Source: Marmoricola sp. (GTDB taxonomy: Bacteria > Actinomycetota > Actinomycetes > Propionibacteriales > Nocardioidaceae). Taken from it: a DNA stretch of 64,000 nucleotides. Location: assembly GCA_025964775.1 (NCBI GenBank), contig JAOPYE010000010.1:248001-312000 (forward strand), read 5' to 3'. The stretch's first letter is position 1. Each line of letters opens with the position of its first letter. Positions 49,395-57,424 of this stretch are shown here, in pieces. The notes beneath the pieces were generated by a model, which was given only the letters and a program-made list of their open reading frames with translations, had not been told where the DNA came from and did no database searches. The position numbers and the translations under genes were made by a program.

Positions 49395-50666
49395 GTGCAG
49401 ATCCGGGGCCTCTTCGCCGATACGACCCCCCTGCGCAACCCGCACTTCCGTCGACTCTGGACGGCCAACATGGTCACCGTGGTCGGTGCCCAGCTCACCG
49501 TCGTGGCGGTCCCGGCGCAGATCTACTCCCAGACGCACTCCTCGGCGTACGTCGGCCTGACCGGCCTCTTCGGCCTGGTTCCGCTGGTCGTCTTCGGACT
49601 GTGGGGCGGCGCGCTCGCGGACGTGATGGACCGCCGGACGATCCTGATCGTCACGACGTTCGGACTGATCGGGACCAGCGCGGCCTTCTGGGCGCAGGCC
49701 GCCGCGCACGTCGACAACGTCTGGTTGCTGCTCAGCCTGTTCTCGATCCAGCAGGCGTTCTTCGGGATCAACCAGCCGACCCGGAGCGCGATCCTGCCCA
49801 AGCTGCTGACAGCCGCAGAGCTGCCGGCCGCGAACTCGCTGAACATGACCGTCCTGCAGGCCGGCGCGATCGCCGGTCCGATGGTCGGCGGCGTGCTCAT
49901 CCCGATCGCTGGCTACTCGCTGCTGTACCTGATCGACACCCTGACCCTGTTCGCCACCCTGAGCGCCGTGGTCCGGCTGCCGAAGCTCCCGGTCGAAGGA
50001 GCCGCCGGTACGCCGGGACTGCGCGCCGTCATCGACGGCCTCGGCTACCTGCGCGGCCACCCGGTGCTGCTGATGTCGTTCGTGGTCGACCTGATCGCGA
50101 TGATCTTCGGCATGCCGCGTGCGCTGTTCCCGGCGATCGCCCACCAGAACTTCGGTGGACCCTCGGGCGGCGGGCTCGCGTTCGCACTGCTGTTCGCCGC
50201 CATCCCGCTCGGTGCGGTGATCGGCGGCGTGTTCTCGGGCTGGGTCAGCCGGGTCCAGCGCCAGGGGCTTGCGGTGGTGGCGGCGATCGTCGTGTGGGGA
50301 ACCGCGATCACCGGGTTCGGCCTTGCGGTCTCGCAGGCGGCGGGCAGCGCCCGGAACTGGATGCTGGCGCTCGCCGTGCTGATGCTCGTGATCGGTGGCG
50401 CCGCCGACATGGCTTCGTCGGCCTTCCGGATGAGCATGCTGCAGACCTCGGCGGCCGACGACGTACGCGGTCGCCTCCAGGGCGTGTTCATCGTGGTCGT
50501 GGCGGGAGGTCCGCGCATCGCCGACGTCGCCCACGGCGGAGCAGCTGCCGTCGTCGGTTCGGCAGCGGCCGCTGCCGGCGGTGGCGTGCTCGTGGTCGTG
50601 CTGGTCGTCGTCGCCGCGTTCCTGGTGCCGCGATTCGTCCGCTACCGGTTGGTGCCCGTGCACTAG
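49395..50666 (+). CDS. MFS transporter (EntS/MFS_3-like)
   Basis: 423 residues with 12 predicted membrane helices. The loop 2-3 motif is ALADVMDRRTILI, and NQPTRSAILPKLL is typical of the MFS_3/EntS-like exporters. A gap near the end (GVFIVVVAGGPRIADVAHGG) keeps the fold. Export of a siderophore-like or drug substrate is possible; nothing nearby settles it. GTG start with leaderless promoter. A hairpin CGGACG-N5-CGTCCG (50686-50702) lies after the stop. Confidence 0.88.
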   Translation: MQIRGLFADTTPLRNPHFRRLWTANMVTVVGAQLTVVAVPAQIYSQTHSSAYVGLTGLFGLVPLVVFGLWGGALADVMDRRTILIVTTFGLIGTSAAFWAQAAAHVDNVWLLLSLFSIQQAFFGINQPTRSAILPKLLTAAELPAANSLNMTVLQAGAIAGPMVGGVLIPIAGYSLLYLIDTLTLFATLSAVVRLPKLPVEGAAGTPGLRAVIDGLGYLRGHPVLLMSFVVDLIAMIFGMPRALFPAIAHQNFGGPSGGGLAFALLFAAIPLGAVIGGVFSGWVSRVQRQGLAVVAAIVVWGTAITGFGLAVSQAAGSARNWMLALAVLMLVIGGAADMASSAFRMSMLQTSAADDVRGRLQGVFIVVVAGGPRIADVAHGGAAAVVGSAAAAAGGGVLVVVLVVVAAFLVPRFVRYRLVPVH

Positions 50667-50685
50667 GCATCGCGTTCAGCCAGCG

Positions 50686-50702
50686 CGGACGATCACCGTC
50701 CG
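50686..50702. terminator. Hairpin between convergent MFS and DUF1905 genes
   Basis: CGGACG (50686-50691) pairs with CGTCCG (50697-50702) around ATCAC. It overlaps the stop codon of the DUF1905 gene and follows the MFS stop by 20 bases. No T-run. Confidence 0.45.
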
Positions 50703-50971
50703 AGGCGCTCGGTCACGACGACGTGGACGGTGTCGCCCGCTTGCTTCGCGATCCTGACCCGGATCGCCGACTTCACCGGCAGCTTGTGGTTGCCGTCGCC
50801 CAGCGCCATGAAGGAGGACTCGAACGGTTCGCCGTCGACAGTGCCGCGTACCTTGACCAGACCCAACGTCTTGAAGAACGCCGCTGACTCCGGCCACACC
50901 ACGTACGACCAGCCGCCGGGCTTCTCGCTCTTGACGATCTCGGCATCGAATTCGACCAGGGGCTCAGGCAC
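50693..50971 (-). CDS. DUF1905 domain-containing protein
   Basis: 92 residues from the GTG at 50971 ([15 protein letters not shown]). The small beta-barrel fold of DUF1905 shows in [38 protein letters not shown] and [19 protein letters not shown]. Its function is unknown. The start overlaps the end of the hydrolase gene by 8 bases, just after repeat copy E, so translation is probably coupled. The longer open frame upstream is a shadow of the hydrolase gene. Confidence 0.78.
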   Translation of the reverse strand: MPEPLVEFDAEIVKSEKPGGWSYVVWPESAAFFKTLGLVKVRGTVDGEPFESSFMALGDGNHKLPVKSAIRVRIAKQAGDTVHVVVTERLGR

Positions 50972-51881
50972 GAGCAGCTGGTTCCTGAGGAGGGCCGCCA
51001 GGCCCGTCTCGAAGGGCGCTCTCGTTGACGAAGGCGCCGACGAGCTCAGCGAACGCGGCTGCCTGCTCGACCTGGGGCATGTGACCGGTATCGGCGAAGA
51101 GGTGGGTGCGCGCCTGTGGGAGAGCCGCCTTCGCAGCGTCGAGCTGCCGCGGCGGAAGGATCTTGTCGGCGTCGCCCCAGACGACGAGGACCGGGATGCC
51201 GCTGGCGGCCACCCGGGCAAGCAGCGCTCTGCGCCAGCCGGTCCGTACGCCGACCACCGGCGCCCCGAGGGTCGCGGCGGTGCCGAGGAAGGTGGCGCGG
51301 AAGTCGGGTTGCCTGGCCAGCTTGCCGGCGTGCCGGAGCTGCTCGGTCGTCGCCAGCGCGGGATCGAAGAAGAGGTCCCGGATCGTCTGCGCGCCTGCGG
51401 CCCTGGCCCGGGGGCCGAACGTCCCGCGCAGACCGGGAAGCGAGGCGAGTGCGCCGTACGTCATCGGGAGTGGTGAGATGTTGACCTCGGCGCCGAACCC
51501 GATGCTGTTGACCAGGGTCAGGCTCGCAACCCGGCCCGGGTGGTCGACGGCGAGGGTCATCGCGACTCCCCCGCCGAGCGAGTTGCCCATCACGTGCGCA
51601 GGTTCGGTGACACCGGCAGCGTCGAGCAGTTCCGCCATGGCGCGGCCGAAGGCCGTTAGGCCGGGCCGTTCGCGGCCCTTGCGGCTGAAGCCGAACCCAG
51701 GCAGGTCCGTGCTGATCACCCGGTGGGTGCGAGCGAGCAGGTCCTGGGTCTCGGTCCAGTCCTCCAGGCTGCGGGCGATGCCGTGGATCAGCAGGATCGG
51801 GACCCCGTCGGGAGGGCCACTGACGCGGACGCGGAGCGGGACGCCGCCGACGGTCAGGGTGCTGGTGCCCGGCGCGATCAT
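50964..51881 (-). CDS. Alpha/beta hydrolase, partner of the monooxygenase
   Basis: 305 residues. Oxyanion region [13 protein letters not shown], nucleophile in [10 protein letters not shown] (about Ser98), acid in [10 protein letters not shown] and His in [12 protein letters not shown]. It lies in a four-base overlap (ATGA) with a Baeyer-Villiger-type monooxygenase, so hydrolysis of the ester made by that enzyme is a reasonable role. The C-terminal tail [18 protein letters not shown] is encoded by repeat copy E and is not part of the fold. Confidence 0.87.
   Translation of the reverse strand: MIAPGTSTLTVGGVPLRVRVSGPPDGVPILLIHGIARSLEDWTETQDLLARTHRVISTDLPGFGFSRKGRERPGLTAFGRAMAELLDAAGVTEPAHVMGNSLGGGVAMTLAVDHPGRVASLTLVNSIGFGAEVNISPLPMTYGALASLPGLRGTFGPRARAAGAQTIRDLFFDPALATTEQLRHAGKLARQPDFRATFLGTAATLGAPVVGVRTGWRRALLARVAASGIPVLVVWGDADKILPPRQLDAAKAALPQARTHLFADTGHMPQVEQAAAFAELVGAFVNESALRDGPGGPPQEPAARA
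50981..51016 (+). repeat. Palindromic repeat copy E
   Basis: GTTCCTGAGGAGGGCCGCCA then GGCCCGTCTCGAAGGG. Read on the minus strand it gives [13 protein letters not shown] at the C-terminus of the hydrolase, the same frame as copies C and D, and lies just upstream of the DUF1905 start. Confidence 0.68.
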
Positions 51882-53392
51882 GCGCTTGCCTTCACCACAT
51901 CCTTGGCCACTGCGCCAGAAGCTGGCGTGAACCGCAGCGTCTTGTGCAGGTCGCGGCGCATCGTCGTGGCCGAGTCGATCAGGTAGTTCTGGCGCACCCG
52001 CCAGGCCCCGCGGTGACCCTGTTGCGGGAGGTCGCTGAGGGCGCGCTGGACGTAGCCCGAGGCGATGTCCAGCAACGGGCGCGCCTCGAGCGGCCCCTCA
52101 GGAACGGGTACGACGGAGGCGGCGCCCACCTTGGCCATCTCGTTGAGCACCTTGCACACCAGGCGCGAGGTGAGGTCGCCACGCAAGGTCCAGGACGCGT
52201 TGGTGTAGCCGACGCACAGGGCGAAGTTCGGCATCCCGGTCAGCATGCAGCCCTGCCAGACGAAGTTCTCGTGCAGGTCCACCGAGGCGCCGTCGACCGT
52301 CGGCTTGACGCCGCCGAACAGCTGGATCTTCAGTCCGGTGGCCGGGACGACGATGTCGGCTTCGAGGACCTTGCCGCTCTTGAGCCGGATGCCCTCGGGT
52401 ACGAAGGTGTCGATGTGGTCGGTGACCACGTCGACCCGGCCCTTGCGGATCGCCTTGAACAGGTCGCCGTTCGGAACCGCGCAGAGCCGTTGGTCCCACG
52501 GGTCGTAGGTCGGGGTGAAGTGCTCGGCAACGGCAGCCTCGTCCTTGAGCGCCTTGGTGGTCAGGCCGAGGAACAGCTTGCGAGCGAGCTTCGGCTGGCG
52601 CTGGCAGAACTCGTACACGCCCATGTTGAACATGATGTTCTTCGTGCGCACGACCTTGTGGGCGATGCCTGCGGGCAGGGCGGAGCGGAGTGTGTCGGCG
52701 ACCTTGTCCGTCTTCGGCACGACCCCGATCCAGGTCGGGCTGCGCTGCAGCATCGTGACGTGCGCGGCGTCCTCGGCCATCGACGGGACCAGCGTGACCG
52801 CGGTGGCACCCGAACCGATGATCACCACCTTCTTGCCGGTGTAGTCGAGGTTCTCGGGCCAGAACTGCGGCTTCACGACCAGGCCGCTGAAGTCGTCGAT
52901 CCCCGGAAACACGGGCTCGTGGCCCTGGTTGTAGTCGTAGTAGCCCGAGCACGCGTACAGGAACGATGCCGTGATCGTCCGCACCACAGCCTTGTTGGAG
53001 CTGCGGTCCTCGACCGTCACGGTCCAGACGCTGTTCACCGATGACCAGTCGGCAGAGATGACCTTGGTACGGAACTGGATCTTCTCGTCGATCCCGAACT
53101 CGGCCGCGGTGTCCTTGATGTAGCTGAGGATCGCGGGACCGTCGGCGATCGAGTCGTCGTTGCTCCACGGCTTGAACGGGAAGCTCAACGTGAACATGTC
53201 GGAGTCCGAACGGATCCCGGGGTAGCGGAAGAGGTCCCACGTGCCGCCGATCGACTCACGCGCCTCGAGGATCGCGTAGGTCCGCTCGGGGCACTCGGTC
53301 TGAAGGCGGTAGCCCGCACCGATGCCCGACAGTCCCGCGCCGACGACGAGGACGTCGAAATCGGGGGTGCTCACCTGCTGGCGTGACGCCAT
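51878..53392 (-). CDS. FAD/NADPH monooxygenase, EthA-type Baeyer-Villiger family
   Basis: 504 residues. FAD motif GAGLSGIGAGYRL (residues 18-30), second Rossmann VVIIGSGATAVTLVPSM, and the LEARESIGGTWDLFRYPGIRSDSDMFTL segment of class B flavoprotein monooxygenases. The Baeyer-Villiger fingerprint FxGxxxHxxxWP appears as FSGLVVKPQFWP, with Lys in place of His. It should insert oxygen into ketones, or oxidise thioamides like EthA. It is coupled to the hydrolase gene downstream. A 15-bp palindrome lies 70 bases upstream. Confidence 0.9.
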   Translation of the reverse strand: MASRQQVSTPDFDVLVVGAGLSGIGAGYRLQTECPERTYAILEARESIGGTWDLFRYPGIRSDSDMFTLSFPFKPWSNDDSIADGPAILSYIKDTAAEFGIDEKIQFRTKVISADWSSVNSVWTVTVEDRSSNKAVVRTITASFLYACSGYYDYNQGHEPVFPGIDDFSGLVVKPQFWPENLDYTGKKVVIIGSGATAVTLVPSMAEDAAHVTMLQRSPTWIGVVPKTDKVADTLRSALPAGIAHKVVRTKNIMFNMGVYEFCQRQPKLARKLFLGLTTKALKDEAAVAEHFTPTYDPWDQRLCAVPNGDLFKAIRKGRVDVVTDHIDTFVPEGIRLKSGKVLEADIVVPATGLKIQLFGGVKPTVDGASVDLHENFVWQGCMLTGMPNFALCVGYTNASWTLRGDLTSRLVCKVLNEMAKVGAASVVPVPEGPLEARPLLDIASGYVQRALSDLPQQGHRGAWRVRQNYLIDSATTMRRDLHKTLRFTPASGAVAKDVVKASA

Positions 53393-53461
53393 GGATCCTC
53401 CTGGCTCGGCGGACCGGTACCCGGCCCGATGGCTCCGAGCGTAGCCGCGAACCGGTGGTCG

Positions 53462-53476
53462 GTAACTGTGAGTTAC
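53462..53476. promoter_or_regulatory. Palindrome GTAACT-GTG-AGTTAC upstream of the monooxygenase
   Basis: Perfect 6-bp arms; a second inverted repeat ACATCT-N7-AGATGT (53475-53493) overlaps its right end. TAAGAT on the gene strand between them could be the -10 element. A TetR-type repressor is plausible, but none is encoded next to it. Confidence 0.55.
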
Positions 53477-53510
53477 ATCTTATTGACAGATGTTCAGTAC
53501 GCAACCCGGC

Positions 53511-54059
53511 TCACTCGCCGACGCGGCCGTCGATGCACTCACGCAGCAGGTCGGCGTGCCCGTTGTGCCGGGCATACTCCTCGACGATGTGCACCAGGAC
53601 CTCGCGCAGGCTCACCCGGCCGCGCGGGTACTCGGTCACCTTCGCCAGGTCCTCGGAACCCTCGATGAAGGCATCGGCGAACGCCTGTTCCTCGCGCAGC
53701 CGGGCCCACGCCTCGTCGACCACCGCCTGGTCGCCGACGGCGCCGTCGAAGTCAGCGTCCGGTTCGTCGGCGGTGCGATAGATCCGGGGCTCGTCGAGGC
53801 CGGCCAGAGTCCGCCGGAACCAGCTGTGCTCCACGTCGGCCATGTGCCGGACCAGCCCGAGCAACGACATCGTCGAGGGTGGCACCGATCGGCGGGCCAG
53901 CTGCTCGGGTTCGAGGCCGGAGCACTTGAGCTCGAGGGTCTGGCGCTGGTAACGGATGTACTCCACGAGGTTCTGCTTCTCGTCGCCCTCCCCGGTGCCC
54001 TCCGTCTGTCGCGGGTCGTCGGCAGGGTCGACGAACATGTCGGCACGTCGTGTGGTCAT
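53511..54059 (-). CDS. DinB / DUF664 family protein
   Basis: 182 residues from MTTRRADMFVDPADDPRQT. Four-helix DinB fold: the metal histidines appear in LVRHMADVEHSWFRR and in HIVEEYARHNGHADLLRE. DUF664/DinB proteins of actinobacteria include thiol (mycothiol)-dependent S-transferases; the substrate here is unknown. The larger open frame on this strand is a fusion artefact with the next gene. Confidence 0.85.
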   Translation of the reverse strand: MTTRRADMFVDPADDPRQTEGTGEGDEKQNLVEYIRYQRQTLELKCSGLEPEQLARRSVPPSTMSLLGLVRHMADVEHSWFRRTLAGLDEPRIYRTADEPDADFDGAVGDQAVVDEAWARLREEQAFADAFIEGSEDLAKVTEYPRGRVSLREVLVHIVEEYARHNGHADLLRECIDGRVGE

Positions 54060-54139
54060 GCCCCGATCATGGCGAGGAAGCGGACCGGGCGGAACCGAAT
54101 ATCGCAGGCGAGCGTCGGCGGCGCAGCCACCCCCGGGCG

Positions 54140-54637
54140 TCAGAGCGAAGCGGCCTGTGGGTGCGCCGGTAGGACACACGCGACGTCGAGACCCAGGACC
54201 CGGTTCAGCCGTCCGAAGGCGATCCAGGAGCCGAGGCACATGGTCAGCTCCACGACCTCTGCCTGGCTGTAGTGGGCGAACATCCGCTCCCAGAAGGCGT
54301 CGTCGAGATGGTGGTGGTCCTCGGCGAACCGGCGTGCGTACTCCGCAGCGAGGCGACTGCGGTCGTCCAGGACGGTGGAGGTCTCCCAGTTGCGGACCTC
54401 CTCGTCGTACCCGGCCTCGACCGTGACGCCGTCGCGTTCGGTGCGCCAGTCCTTGCAGAAGACACAGCCGTTGACCTCGGCGATGGTCAGGCGGGCGGCT
54501 TCGAACTCGTGCAGGCTCAGCGTCGAGTCGGCGTACACCGCGCCGGAGAACTTCGCGGCGGCCACGCCGATCTTGGGGACCATCTCGCCCCACACGTAGG
54601 CGATCGGGTCCTTGCCCTCGGGTACGTCGACCAGCAT
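54140..54637 (-). CDS. Carboxymuconolactone decarboxylase/AhpD-like protein
   Basis: 165 residues from MLVDVPEGKDPIAYVWGEM. The AhpD-type redox centre is NGCVFCKDWR (CxxC around residue 58), with FAEDHHHLDDAFW later in the helical fold. Family members act as alkylhydroperoxidase partners or decarboxylases. The gene precedes the DinB gene on the same strand by 80 bases. The divergent 190-base gap to the peptidase gene holds no feature I can name. Confidence 0.85.
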   Translation of the reverse strand: MLVDVPEGKDPIAYVWGEMVPKIGVAAAKFSGAVYADSTLSLHEFEAARLTIAEVNGCVFCKDWRTERDGVTVEAGYDEEVRNWETSTVLDDRSRLAAEYARRFAEDHHHLDDAFWERMFAHYSQAEVVELTMCLGSWIAFGRLNRVLGLDVACVLPAHPQAASL

Positions 54638-54827
54638 GGGATGCCTCACTGTCCGTGGCCCCGTGCTACGCCCGGGTCCGGGACCAGTGTGCCGCAGGAT
54701 CGCCGGTGCGCGCAGTGGCCGGCGTCTTCTCCTCAGCAACCGCCACGACGGGCCGATCAATTCAGTGGAGCACCGCGGGGCCGGTCCGCGCGCCCACCGT
54801 GTCGTCGACCTGTCTGGAAGTCCTGCC

Positions 54828-55982
54828 GTGCCCGTCACCCGTCCTTTTACCGCACGCGTGCTCATCGGCGTCCTCGTCGGCATCGCGGTCACGGGCAGCC
54901 TGGGGTCGCCGCAGGCGGCGCAGGCCCTCGGTTCGGTCAGCGTCGTGGACGCCTTCTCGCCGTACGAGCCCCAGGTCACCTGCACCACCAGACCGCAACC
55001 CGGAACGATCGCCCTGGCGGCGTGGCTTCAGCGGACCTACCCGGTGACCGGTTCGCTCGGCATGATGCGCGGTTGCCACGACGGCGGGACCAGTGAGCAC
55101 AAGGACGGTCGCGCGTTCGACTGGGCCGCGGACGCACGACACCCCGCCACCCGGCGAGCTGCCTACGCCTTCATCACCCGGGCGCTGGCCACCGATGCGG
55201 CCGGCAACCCGGACGCACTCGCGCGCCGCCTCGGCATCATGTACATGATCTACAACGACACGATCTGGTCCTCCTACCGCGGATTCGTGCCGCGGCGGTA
55301 CCTGAACGCCGCGTGCCGGACGATCAGGAGGTGTTCGCCGACGTTGCGGCACCGCAACCACGTGCACATCTCACTCGGGTACGCCGGCGCCGCGGGGCAG
55401 ACCTCCTGGTACCGGGCACGGGGCGTCACCTCGCTGCCGGTGCTGTATCCGCTGACCAACGAGCTCAACCCGGACGAGACCGCAGTGACCGGGCTGAGGT
55501 TGTCCCCGTCCGGAACCGGCACGCGCTCGTCGTACCTGCTCAAGGCCGGACTGACCTACCGGATCGTGGTTACCGGCACCGTGACGGGACCGACGGGGCA
55601 GCTCGGGGACGCCAACTGCGTCCGCGCCGACGACGGAACCTGGGCCCCGACGTCGCGCGGCGCCCTGGTCGATCCGAATCCGATCACCAGCGGTTGGGGC
55701 CGGTCCTTCGGCACCTGGGACGGCCAGAGCCAGGGCAGCGCCCACGACCAGAGCCCGTACGCACTGCCCCTGCCGGACAGCCAGGGGGTCCTGGTCGACG
55801 GCGCACTGCGCTGGGACGCGACGACCTGCAGTCCGGACCACACCTACGAGTCCTGGTTCCGACCGACGATCGACCGCCGACTCGTCCTCACGTACGCCGA
55901 CCCGGTGCCCCTCGGCACCGTCGGGACGTTCACGGCCTACGTGGCGCGCGACGACATCACCCTGGCCTCGCTCGCGCGCTAG
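54828..55982 (+). CDS. Exported M15-like (VanY/ARB_07466-type) zinc peptidase-fold protein
   Basis: 384 residues from a GTG. A signal peptide (ARVLIGVLVGIAVTGSLGSPQAAQA) is followed by a domain with the M15-type zinc site: SEHKDGRAFDWAAD (His and Asp) and HRNHVHISLG (His), plus MMRGCHDGGTS. These residues match peptidoglycan DD-peptidases, so wall hydrolysis is likely. The C-terminal 150 residues are a beta-rich domain (YRIVVTGTVTGP, ESWFRPTIDRRLVLTY) with no assigned fold. The longer ORF upstream lacks a signal peptide start. The stop overlaps the convergent SnoaL gene by four bases. Confidence 0.8.
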   Translation: MPVTRPFTARVLIGVLVGIAVTGSLGSPQAAQALGSVSVVDAFSPYEPQVTCTTRPQPGTIALAAWLQRTYPVTGSLGMMRGCHDGGTSEHKDGRAFDWAADARHPATRRAAYAFITRALATDAAGNPDALARRLGIMYMIYNDTIWSSYRGFVPRRYLNAACRTIRRCSPTLRHRNHVHISLGYAGAAGQTSWYRARGVTSLPVLYPLTNELNPDETAVTGLRLSPSGTGTRSSYLLKAGLTYRIVVTGTVTGPTGQLGDANCVRADDGTWAPTSRGALVDPNPITSGWGRSFGTWDGQSQGSAHDQSPYALPLPDSQGVLVDGALRWDATTCSPDHTYESWFRPTIDRRLVLTYADPVPLGTVGTFTAYVARDDITLASLAR

Positions 55983-56422
55983 GGCGAGGTCACTCGTACC
56001 TGGTCGAGCTCCCAGTACGCCCGCATCGACGTGATCAGGCCGGTGTGGTCGACCCGATAGACGGTGACCAGGTCGACGTCCGCGCGCGTTCCGTCGGGGA
56101 AGGTCGTCGTGAAGGTCGCCTCCTGCGCGGAGGAGTCGCCGCACGCGTAGGACGTGCGGACCTCGACGTCGAAGCGCTCGACGGGCGCGATCGCCACGTC
56201 CCAGAAGTGCGCGATCCCGTCAGGACCGTGGTGACCGGTACCGCTGGCGTCGAAGATCGACGGGCCCACCGGATCGTGGATCTCGCAGTCGGCCGCCCAC
56301 AGGTCGAGCCAACCCTGTCTGTCACCGGCGATCGCGCACCTCAGCGCAGCCTGCTGCGCGACCCGGGCCGGGTGCGGCTCGGTCGCACCCAGCCAACGCA
56401 CCGATCCGTTTCCATCAGTCAT
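55979..56422 (-). CDS. SnoaL/NTF2-like family protein
   Basis: 147 residues from MTDGNGSVRWLGATEPHPA. The cone-shaped NTF2-like fold shows as a first helix (QAALRCAIAGDRQGWLDLWAAD), then strands with HDPVGPSIFDASGTGHHG, FDVEVRTSYACGDS and DLVTVYRVDHTGLITSMRAYWE. It may be a small-molecule cyclase, isomerase or binding protein; residues do not decide. Confidence 0.82.
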   Translation of the reverse strand: MTDGNGSVRWLGATEPHPARVAQQAALRCAIAGDRQGWLDLWAADCEIHDPVGPSIFDASGTGHHGPDGIAHFWDVAIAPVERFDVEVRTSYACGDSSAQEATFTTTFPDGTRADVDLVTVYRVDHTGLITSMRAYWELDQVRVTSP

Positions 56423-56432
56423 GGCGGGCACG

Positions 56433-57053
56433 CTACCCGGCCGGGTGCGGACCCCAGCGGCGTTCCATCTGGCGCAGCAGCGCGGGGTAGACGACCAGGT
56501 AGCGGAAGGGCTTGATGAATCCCATGTACACCCGACCGAACAGTCCGCGGGGCTTCACGTAGACAGCCATCTGTGCCTGGAAGCGCTGGTCGTCGCTCGG
56601 TACCCAGGCCAGGTGCAACACCGCATGCACGGTCGCGTTAGACAGTTCTGCGGCGAACTCGTCCGCCGTCCGGAACAGCGGCGAGAACGGCAGCGAGGAG
56701 AACGAGAGACCCTCGACCGTTCCGAGCAGGTCGGCCGGGAGCCGGCCGACCAACGACGTCTCGGCGCTGTCGGGGACCGCTAGCGGTGGGTCTCCGGCTG
56801 ACGCCGTCGAGACCCGGCCGAGGTTGAACAGACGCCCGAGCAGGTCCCGGGCCATCCACAGCATCCGGGCGGCGAACCCGAGCTGGTGCTCGGGATCGGA
56901 CGTCGTCATCGCCTCGAGGACCTGACCGAAGTCGTCGGCAGTTCCCCAGACCGGGAGAGCCCAGACATCCTCGAGCTCGAAGTCGCCGACGATGGCGCGG
57001 ATGCGCCAGGGCCCCGCCTCGTGGATGGCGTTCGGGATCCGTCCCGGCTTCAC
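56433..57053 (-). CDS. DUF2867 domain-containing protein, last gene of envelope operon
   Basis: 206 residues from the GTG at 57053 that overlaps the preceding stop (GTGA). The DUF2867 pattern is visible in GVEP-like start VKPGRIPNAIHE, ELEDVWALPVWG, LSFSSLPFSPLFRTADEFAAELSNATVHAVLHL and a C-terminal KPRGLFGRVYMGFIKPFRYLVVYP segment. DUF2867 is often linked to SDR-type epimerase domains acting on lipids; function is not established. It is the last gene of a coupled run that begins at 61845. Confidence 0.75.
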   Translation of the reverse strand: MKPGRIPNAIHEAGPWRIRAIVGDFELEDVWALPVWGTADDFGQVLEAMTTSDPEHQLGFAARMLWMARDLLGRLFNLGRVSTASAGDPPLAVPDSAETSLVGRLPADLLGTVEGLSFSSLPFSPLFRTADEFAAELSNATVHAVLHLAWVPSDDQRFQAQMAVYVKPRGLFGRVYMGFIKPFRYLVVYPALLRQMERRWGPHPAG

Positions 57054-57424
57054 GGCGTACGGCGCCGGGTCGCGCCCCACAGTCCGACCCCGATCCCGAC
57101 CACGGCACCGCCCAGACCGATGTACTGCTGCGACCTCGACATCTCGCGGTGCGTGCTCCAGCCGCCGAGCAGGTCGGACGCATCGGCGCCGCCGGAGGCG
57201 AGGAACCAGCCCCGGGTGTCGCGACCGCGCAGGGCGGCGTGAACCAGGAGGCCGCCGATCAGGGCATCGCGATAACCCATCGACCTCAGCAGCAGCCGGG
57301 TGGTGGGTACCGGCTTCTCCTGGTCGCCCCAGAGCTTGTTCGCCTTCTCCGGCGAGACCAGGAAAGAGATACCGGAGGCCAGGCGGATGCTGCCGGCGGT
57401 GAGCGCGGCGCGATCGATACTCAT
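57050..57424 (-). CDS. Small membrane protein, DUF4267-like
   Basis: 124 residues with four short hydrophobic stretches: SIRLASGISFLVSP, LLLRSMGYRDALIGGLLVHA, and the C-terminal YIGLGGAVVGIGVGLWGA. Similar small proteins are annotated DUF4267; identity is tentative. It overlaps the upstream membrane protein (ATGA at 57421-57424) and the downstream DUF2867 gene, so it is part of the operon. Confidence 0.6.
   Translation of the reverse strand: MSIDRAALTAGSIRLASGISFLVSPEKANKLWGDQEKPVPTTRLLLRSMGYRDALIGGLLVHAALRGRDTRGWFLASGGADASDLLGGWSTHREMSRSQQYIGLGGAVVGIGVGLWGATRRRTP

Noticed and set aside
47445..50663. 1072-residue run-on frame upstream of the transpeptidase
   Set aside because: The N-terminal 440 residues are antisense to the MFS gene; the lipoprotein signal begins at 49331.
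54612..54827. 72-codon extension of the M15-like peptidase
   Set aside because: It would bury the signal peptide inside the protein and overlaps the divergent AhpD-like gene's 5' end.
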